From: DALYDP01 sp964348685 | GTDB lineage: Bacteria > Patescibacteriota > Gracilibacteria > Peribacterales > Peribacteraceae | Direction: 5' to 3' | Assembly (NCBI GenBank): GCA_964348685.1 | Contig: CAYGDM010000058.1 | Span: forward strand, 1 to 7,068 | Length of the DNA: 7,068 nt | Part shown: in pieces, positions 1 to 4,584 of the stretch | How positions within the stretch are numbered: position 1 is the stretch's first letter | Layout of the letters: every line of letters begins with the position of its first letter | The notes under the pieces: model-generated | What the model was told of the DNA's origin: nothing | Seen by the model: the letters and a program-made list of their open reading frames with translations, nothing else | Databases searched by the model: none | Made by a program: the position numbers and the translations under genes

Positions 1-3000
1 GCGGGCGAAAAAAAGGTGTTCGACGAATTATTCGTCGACGCGAAACCCGCGACGCACTTCACGAACGGCGCCGATTCCATTTTGGATGAAACGAACGCGG
101 CATCGCCCGACTACCAGAAAAGCCTGCTATTCAGGGTCGAACTCGAATACCTCATGGAGCAGTGCCTGGGCCGTTTGAAAGAAAACGGCGACGAATTTCC
201 TCTGGAAAGAAAAGGGAAAGCGATGCTGCAAGCGGCGAAAAACAACGTCATGCAAGCGCTCGGGAAATGCCCGCTCCAGCTGAAGTCGTACGAAGACATC
301 CTGCCGCTCATCGAGGTGTATCTCGAAGTGTGCAACATGATGACCGATTTCCGCGACAAGAGGGACGTGACGGGAACGTGGGTCTACAGGATGGTCGCGC
401 AGGAAACTTCCTGGGCGATCCAAAACGCGCGATTCCGTTTCGACGTGCCGTTCATGCACACGCACGCGATGGGCGAGCTTTCGAGAAGACTTAAGAACGA
501 AATCGGCCTGAAGGACTTGGTCAAAGCGGCGACGGCGAAGTTTCCCGAAGAACAAGCGCGACAGTACAAAAACCGCAGGGTGGAAATGGCAAGCCTCTGC
601 GGTTACGACAGCTTCATGATCGATCTGAACGATCATTGGAAAGATCTTTTCGCGGGCATGAACGACGCGAAGTCGGCCGGTGCCGATCCCGACAAAATCC
701 AAAAAGTATTCGACTGCACGAAACGCATCAACGAATTGATGCAGCAGGAACTTGCCGGAAAGCACGATCTTAAACGGCAAATCACCGAAGCACACAATCC
801 GTCGTCAATCGAATCGAATTTGATTCTCGACTGCCTGGCGACGATCCACAAGGACGTCATCGGAACCGACATGCCGGCACCGAGCGAACGCGACATCGCA
901 TGTTACGTGACTGCGACCGCGACGGCGTTCACGATGTGGTCCCAAAGTCCGGATATCGTGGTAAAGCAGAAGTCGTTCCACGAAATGGAAATGTTGGCGG
1001 CTCATACCGCGATCGGATTTCACGACGGTTCGATGTACGCCCCCGGATTCATCGATCAAGAACGATGGGGGCCCGGCACGGTGGAGAAGGACCGGGCCAT
1101 AACGGCCCTCAGGGCCGTCGCGACGGGCGCATCGACGCTGCTCCATTCGTTCGGGAAAGGCCTGCTGTCGGAATACGAACTCATCCCCCAGTCGCTGGTG
1201 AACAATTCACGCGAATGCTTCCCGGCATCCGCTACTCCGATGCAGTACGCGTGTATCGTCCGCGGACTGTTCGAGGGAGCGATGGACGTCGTGAAGAAAA
1301 CGAAAGGAATGGAACACTCCACGGACAGGACTCTCGCCAATCGGTTCGCAACCGAGTTCCTCCGCGAAGTGATGAAGGAAGAAGAACCGCAAGAAACCGC
1401 CGACGAAGACGCCGAAGACGACGAAGCGTCGCTCACGCGCGACGAAGCGCTCGAATCGTTCGCTCGCAACGCCCCGAAGCCGCTCAATGCCGACGACGCG
1501 CTCACGCAACCCTGGGTCGACATGATGCGCGATGCCATCGCTGGCTTGCCGGAACGCATCGAGTCGTACGCTGCGCTCGCGCCCGTCATCGCGGCGTATA
1601 CGGAGTGGCCGGGAAGCGTCTTCGAATCTATCGACGGTGCGAAAAAGATGGATGATGTACTCGATGGATATAAGCATATTATCCGGCATATCGCCGCGTC
1701 GTTCGGCGGCATGCTCGACGACTGGAGGAAGCCCTTCGCAGTACCCACGGTTTCCAGCGACGTGTTCCTGAAAGAGAGCCGGCGCTTCGACCAGGCGATG
1801 GGCGACAGGGTGCACGATGACCTTGCCGCGGGGGACCTGTATTTCCAGAGCGCGGAATACCGAAAAATAATCACGCCCGTCAACGACGCGAACAGGGCCC
1901 GCAACCTGTTCTTCTTGGCTGCGACGCCTTCCGCGGTCGATCGGCAATTCGTCGTCGCGCATTCCCGGACGTCGATCCGTTGCATGAACCGGACGTATGC
2001 GCAGGCGCACCTGTTCCACAACGTTCCGACGGCGATATCCGAATGGGAGCAAGCATTATATGCACGCCACTACGACCAACTCCTGCAAGACATCCTCACG
2101 ATCATCCCCGAAACACCCGCCCCCCTCTCACGCGACAAAGTCTCCGCCATCTTCGACGAATTCGAACCGAAGCCATTCAATGAGATCGATGGACTGACAC
2201 CCGTATGGATCGATTCCATGAAGCGGCGCATCTCCGAATTGCCCGACAGGATCGAATCGTACGCCGATCTGCGCACGTTGCTGGAGCATCACTGTTCGTA
2301 TTCTGGACTGCTGTTCGATCGAGGTATGAAAGCCGGCGCGGATGCGAACCATTTCGATCACGTGAGAAAAGTCATCAAACACGCAACCGTAGCGTTCGAC
2401 CGAATGCTCGACGCGTGGAGGAAGCCCTTCGACGTCCCCGTCGTCACGCGCGACGCGTTTGTGCGTGCACATGATAATGCGGTGGCGCGCAGAGGCGACC
2501 ATGCAGCAAAAGAGTTGGCTACCTTCAATCACCCGCACCTCCCGACGATGGCCCGCCTCCTCGACGAGTCTTTTCAGAAAACGTGCCTCTGCGGTTCCCT
2601 TCTGCGGGCCGGCGTTCCGCAGAACGTCGATCCCGAATTCGTCCGAGCACACGTTACGAAGTGCGGTAGCGTTGCGCATCAGTTGTACAACAAAGATTTC
2701 ACGCTGGGCAAAGTCCCGCTCGAAATCATCCAATGGTTCAACGAGCTCTTTACGCACAACACGGACATGACGTTACAAGACATGTGCAAGCTCTTCCCCG
2801 AAACTCCCGGCACGCTGAAGCGCGACGCCATCGTGGCGGAGTTCCAGGCGGCCGTTCCCCAATTGGACGATGAGTTCTCGAAGCAATTCGTGGAGATCTG
2901 GAAAGATTCCATGCTAGGAACGATCGGAAAATTGCCCGATTCCATCGCCGGATACGATGACCTAAAAACGATATACAAGGACCACTTCGACATGGCGATG

Positions 3001-4584
3001 AAGACGATCGAACAATGCATACAAAACGACTCGCCGCCGTCGCATGTCGACGGCCTGCTCGGCATCGTCAAGAAGTTAACATCGACGTTGGAATCCCTCT
3101 ACGACACATGGAGGAAGCAATTCAACGTCGAATCGATGCACATCGAATTCTTGCGGCAAAAACAAGAAGTCATTACGACGAAGCGGGTAGGAGAAGTGCA
3201 AGCCTACCTCACCGGGCTGATTGAAAACGAAAATGAAAGAAAGGTCATATCGGACGTGCTCACGCGCGTGAACGATTTCCAATCGCGACGAAACGACTTC
3301 ATCAAAGGCTCCACTTTCGTGAACATCGACCGCACGACCGCAATCGCCGGCATGCAAATTATCGAAAGCAGCACGGTACAATTTTATCGACAAATGTTCG
3401 CTTTGCACCCCAATACGCGACCGGCGCTCGTGCAAAAAGTGCTATCCAACGCGAGGGAATCGTACGCGCAATTGACCGCCGCGATCGACGAGCTTTTCCC
3501 GAAGCCCGCCGAAGCCCCGAAACCGGCACCGAACGCGAACGGAAAGAAGAAAAAACCCGCGAAGATCGTCGTCGGCGCATCGACGCTGCTGCTCGAAACA
3601 CCCGCGGGCACGCCGAAGAACCCGATCACCGCGGCCGGCCTGAAGAACCTCATCAACCGCATCCAGAAGAAAGTTGCAGGCTTCGGCGAAGATGTCCTCG
3701 TTTGGCGCGCACACGCACGCGCCGCGGTCGACAAGGCCTGCGGCAAAGACGACAACGCGACGCCCCACTACGCGGCGATTCTCTCGGGCTTCGGCTGGGC
3801 GATCGACCAAGCCACGAACGACGAGCTGAAGGCTACTCTCACAAGAGAACTCCTCGCGTGGCGCGCGGAAACGGAAGGCATCGTGGAAAGGACGACCAAA
3901 ACCGCGCCTGACGCTCCTTCCGGCGAAGCACCTTCGAACGAGGCACCCGCGCCGCGCTCCCCGCTCGATGCGACGCTCGATGCATTGGAGGTCCCCGTCG
4001 ACCCTGCCGCCCGCGCCCGCCACCTCGCGCGCACCGCGTCGACCATCCTCTGCCATGGCGTGGAGTCGGCCGCGAATCGCAGGAAGCTGACGCCCGACGA
4101 ACTCGCCGCGATCGAACGATCGATGGCAGGCATCGTCGAAGAGCTTGAAAAGACGACCTGCACGGCCAACGACCGCGAGGCACTGAACGCCGCGATCCTG
4201 CACGCCGCCCGTTCGACGGGTTCGGCCGACGTGGTGGCGATCGTGCAAGAAACGCTCGCCACGCCCGAGCTGGAAGACCTACTGCTCGAGCACCATCCGA
4301 CGGAACACTTCGAGCCGACCGCGGTCGTCGAAATAATCCGCACGCGCGAACAACACGTCCGCAATGAAGAACAAGACATGCGCATCGCCGGCGAACTGCC
4401 GACCAAGCAGCGCAACGTGGCCGCCATGCGCAAGCGCATCGCCACGGTGGAGAAGAACCTTGCGGAACGCGCGCGCAATGCCGCGACGCCCCAGCAGCGC
4501 GCCGAAGCTGCAGAACAACTGCGCGACCTCGAGCAGACGCTCCAAGGCCTCCTCTCCCTCTACCCCGAATACGATGCCGATTAA
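1..4584 (+). CDS. Giant helical repeat protein of unknown function (5'-truncated by window edge)
   Basis: I do not recognise this protein. The frame is open from the first base and ends at TAA 4582-4584, giving at least 1527 residues. The GTG at 16 is in frame but lacks a Shine-Dalgarno and is preceded by open codons (A-G-E-K-K), so the true start is probably upstream. Residue numbers here count from the first codon of the window. Layout: a helical, repeat-like N-terminus (about 1-457), an acidic linker (459-477), three tandem repeats of about 231 residues (478 to about 1167), a Pro/Lys linker (1167-1188), a small helical domain with two W-R-A hairpins (about 1205-1295), a Pro/Ala linker (about 1300-1321), and a charged helical C-terminus likely to form a coiled coil (about 1440-1527). 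No signal peptide, membrane segment, Walker motif or nuclease or methyltransferase signature is visible, so it is probably a cytoplasmic scaffold or binding protein. It overlaps an SNF2-like ATPase gene, suggesting a shared function. The coding call is firm; the function is unknown. Confidence 0.9.
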   Translation, partial: AGEKKVFDELFVDAKPATHFTNGADSILDETNAASPDYQKSLLFRVELEYLMEQCLGRLKENGDEFPLERKGKAMLQAAKNNVMQALGKCPLQLKSYEDILPLIEVYLEVCNMMTDFRDKRDVTGTWVYRMVAQETSWAIQNARFRFDVPFMHTHAMGELSRRLKNEIGLKDLVKAATAKFPEEQARQYKNRRVEMASLCGYDSFMIDLNDHWKDLFAGMNDAKSAGADPDKIQKVFDCTKRINELMQQELAGKHDLKRQITEAHNPSSIESNLILDCLATIHKDVIGTDMPAPSERDIACYVTATATAFTMWSQSPDIVVKQKSFHEMEMLAAHTAIGFHDGSMYAPGFIDQERWGPGTVEKDRAITALRAVATGASTLLHSFGKGLLSEYELIPQSLVNNSRECFPASATPMQYACIVRGLFEGAMDVVKKTKGMEHSTDRTLANRFATEFLREVMKEEEPQETADEDAEDDEASLTRDEALESFARNAPKPLNADDALTQPWVDMMRDAIAGLPERIESYAALAPVIAAYTEWPGSVFESIDGAKKMDDVLDGYKHIIRHIAASFGGMLDDWRKPFAVPTVSSDVFLKESRRFDQAMGDRVHDDLAAGDLYFQSAEYRKIITPVNDANRARNLFFLAATPSAVDRQFVVAHSRTSIRCMNRTYAQAHLFHNVPTAISEWEQALYARHYDQLLQDILTIIPETPAPLSRDKVSAIFDEFEPKPFNEIDGLTPVWIDSMKRRISELPDRIESYADLRTLLEHHCSYSGLLFDRGMKAGADANHFDHVRKVIKHATVAFDRMLDAWRKPFDVPVVTRDAFVRAHDNAVARRGDHAAKELATFNHPHLPTMARLLDESFQKTCLCGSLLRAGVPQNVDPEFVRAHVTKCGSVAHQLYNKDFTLGKVPLEIIQWFNELFTHNTDMTLQDMCKLFPETPGTLKRDAIVAEFQAAVPQLDDEFSKQFVEIWKDSMLGTIGKLPDSIAGYDDLKTIYKDHFDMAMKTIEQCIQNDSPPSHVDGLLGIVKKLTSTLESLYDTWRKQFNVESMHIEFLRQKQEVITTKRVGEVQAYLTGLIENENERKVISDVLTRVNDFQSRRNDFIKGSTFVNIDRTTAIAGMQIIESSTVQFYRQMFALHPNTRPALVQKVLSNARESYAQLTAAIDELFPKPAEAPKPAPNANGKKKKPAKIVVGASTLLLETPAGTPKNPITAAGLKNLINRIQKKVAGFGEDVLVWRAHARAAVDKACGKDDNATPHYAAILSGFGWAIDQATNDELKATLTRELLAWRAETEGIVERTTKTAPDAPSGEAPSNEAPAPRSPLDATLDALEVPVDPAARARHLARTASTILCHGVESAANRRKLTPDELAAIERSMAGIVEELEKTTCTANDREALNAAILHAARSTGSADVVAIVQETLATPELEDLLLEHHPTEHFEPTAVVEIIRTREQHVRNEEQDMRIAGELPTKQRNVAAMRKRIATVEKNLAERARNAATPQQRAEAAEQLRDLEQTLQGLLSLYPEYDAD
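226..1371 (+). repeat. Degenerate N-terminal repeat-like region
   Basis: This stretch shares fragments with units A-C in the right order: L-K-S-Y-E-D-I near 283-300 (compare I-E-S-Y-A-D-L in unit B), F-D-V-P at 439-450 (compare F-D-V-P in unit B), S-A-G-A-D-P near 675 (compare K-A-G-A-D-A), and E-R-D-I-A-C-Y-V-T near 886 (compare D-P-E-F-V-R-A-H-V-T). The spacing between S-Y and D-V-P is 52 residues here against 58 in unit B. The region is longer than one unit, so it may be one expanded copy or two eroded ones. This is a by-eye alignment and is tentative. Confidence 0.4.
1375..1431 (+). other. Acidic interdomain linker
   Basis: Nineteen residues, eleven of them Asp or Glu, lie between the N-terminal region and repeat unit A. 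The low-complexity acidic composition suggests a flexible, exposed hinge separating two folded parts. An acidic segment can also mimic DNA or contact a basic partner, but nothing here shows that. Confidence 0.7.
1432..2124 (+). repeat. Protein repeat unit A (231 residues)
   Basis: First of three tandem diverged units inside the giant protein. It opens with L-T-R-D (codon at 1432), then W-V-D-M-M (Trp codon at 1513), L-P-E-R-I-E-S-Y, W-R-K-P-F (Trp codon at 1723), V-D-R-Q-F (from 1936) and closes with I-P-E-T-P (to 2118). The same landmarks recur in order in units B and C. All segments look amphipathic and helical, as in an alpha-solenoid or bundle array. The boundaries are my choice of phase, as the unit could be cut elsewhere in the cycle. 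Confidence 0.85.
2125..2814 (+). repeat. Protein repeat unit B (230 residues)
   Basis: Second unit, the closest relative of unit A. Landmarks: L-S-R-D (2125), W-I-D-S-M (Trp at 2206), L-P-D-R-I-E-S-Y, W-R-K-P-F-D-V-P (Trp at 2416), V-D-P-E-F (2626) and F-P-E-T-P (from 2794). Both Trp codons lie exactly 693 nt from those of unit A. The 16 nt TGGAGGAAGCCCTTCG at 2416 is identical to that at 1723, so some DNA-level similarity survives despite heavy divergence elsewhere. Confidence 0.85.
2815..3504 (+). repeat. Protein repeat unit C (about 230 residues, most diverged)
   Basis: Third unit. Landmarks: L-K-R-D (2815), W-K-D-S-M (Trp at 2899), L-P-D-S-I-A-G-Y, W-R-K-Q-F-N-V (Trp at 3109), I-D-R-T-T (3325) and F-P-K-P (from 3496). 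The Trp codons are again exactly 693 nt beyond those of unit B, while the second half drifts by 2-4 residues. The Pro of the R-K-P-F motif is replaced by Gln. The unit runs into the Pro/Lys linker, which ends the array. Confidence 0.8.
3499..3564 (+). other. Pro/Lys-rich interdomain linker
   Basis: About 22 residues rich in Pro, Ala and Lys, including G-K-K-K-K-P, follow the last repeat unit. This is a typical disordered linker. The lysine cluster could touch nucleic acid. It marks the boundary between the repeat array and the C-terminal domains, and the base composition becomes more GC-rich at about the same place. Confidence 0.7.
3898..3966 (+). other. Pro/Ala/Ser-rich interdomain linker
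   Basis: A low-complexity stretch of repeated A-P, G-E-A-P and N-E-A-P steps separates the small W-R-A domain (about 3613-3885) from the C-terminal helical region. It is probably flexible and unstructured. Confidence 0.65.
4318..4581 (+). other. Charged C-terminal helical segment, likely coiled coil
   Basis: The last 88 residues are rich in Glu, Arg, Lys, Gln, Ala and Leu, with heptad-like hydrophobic spacing (for example M-R-K-R-I-A-T-V-E-K-N-L and L-R-D-L-E-Q-T-L) and almost no Gly or Pro in the second half. Such segments commonly mediate oligomerisation or partner binding. The partner is unknown; the co-encoded ATPase is one candidate. No coiled-coil predictor was run. Confidence 0.5.
4574..4584 (+). 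promoter_or_regulatory. Overlapping stop/start junction, probable translational coupling
   Basis: The ATG of the SNF2-like gene lies 11 nt before the end of the TAA of the giant repeat gene, in a different frame. The bases just upstream are pyrimidine-rich with no purine-rich Shine-Dalgarno, so initiation probably depends on ribosomes finishing the first gene. The overlap is read directly from the sequence; the coupling is inferred. Confidence 0.6.

Noticed and set aside
16..18. GTG as the true start of the giant gene
   Set aside because: The frame is open to the window's first base and there is no spaced Shine-Dalgarno, so a start upstream of the window is more likely. It cannot be excluded.
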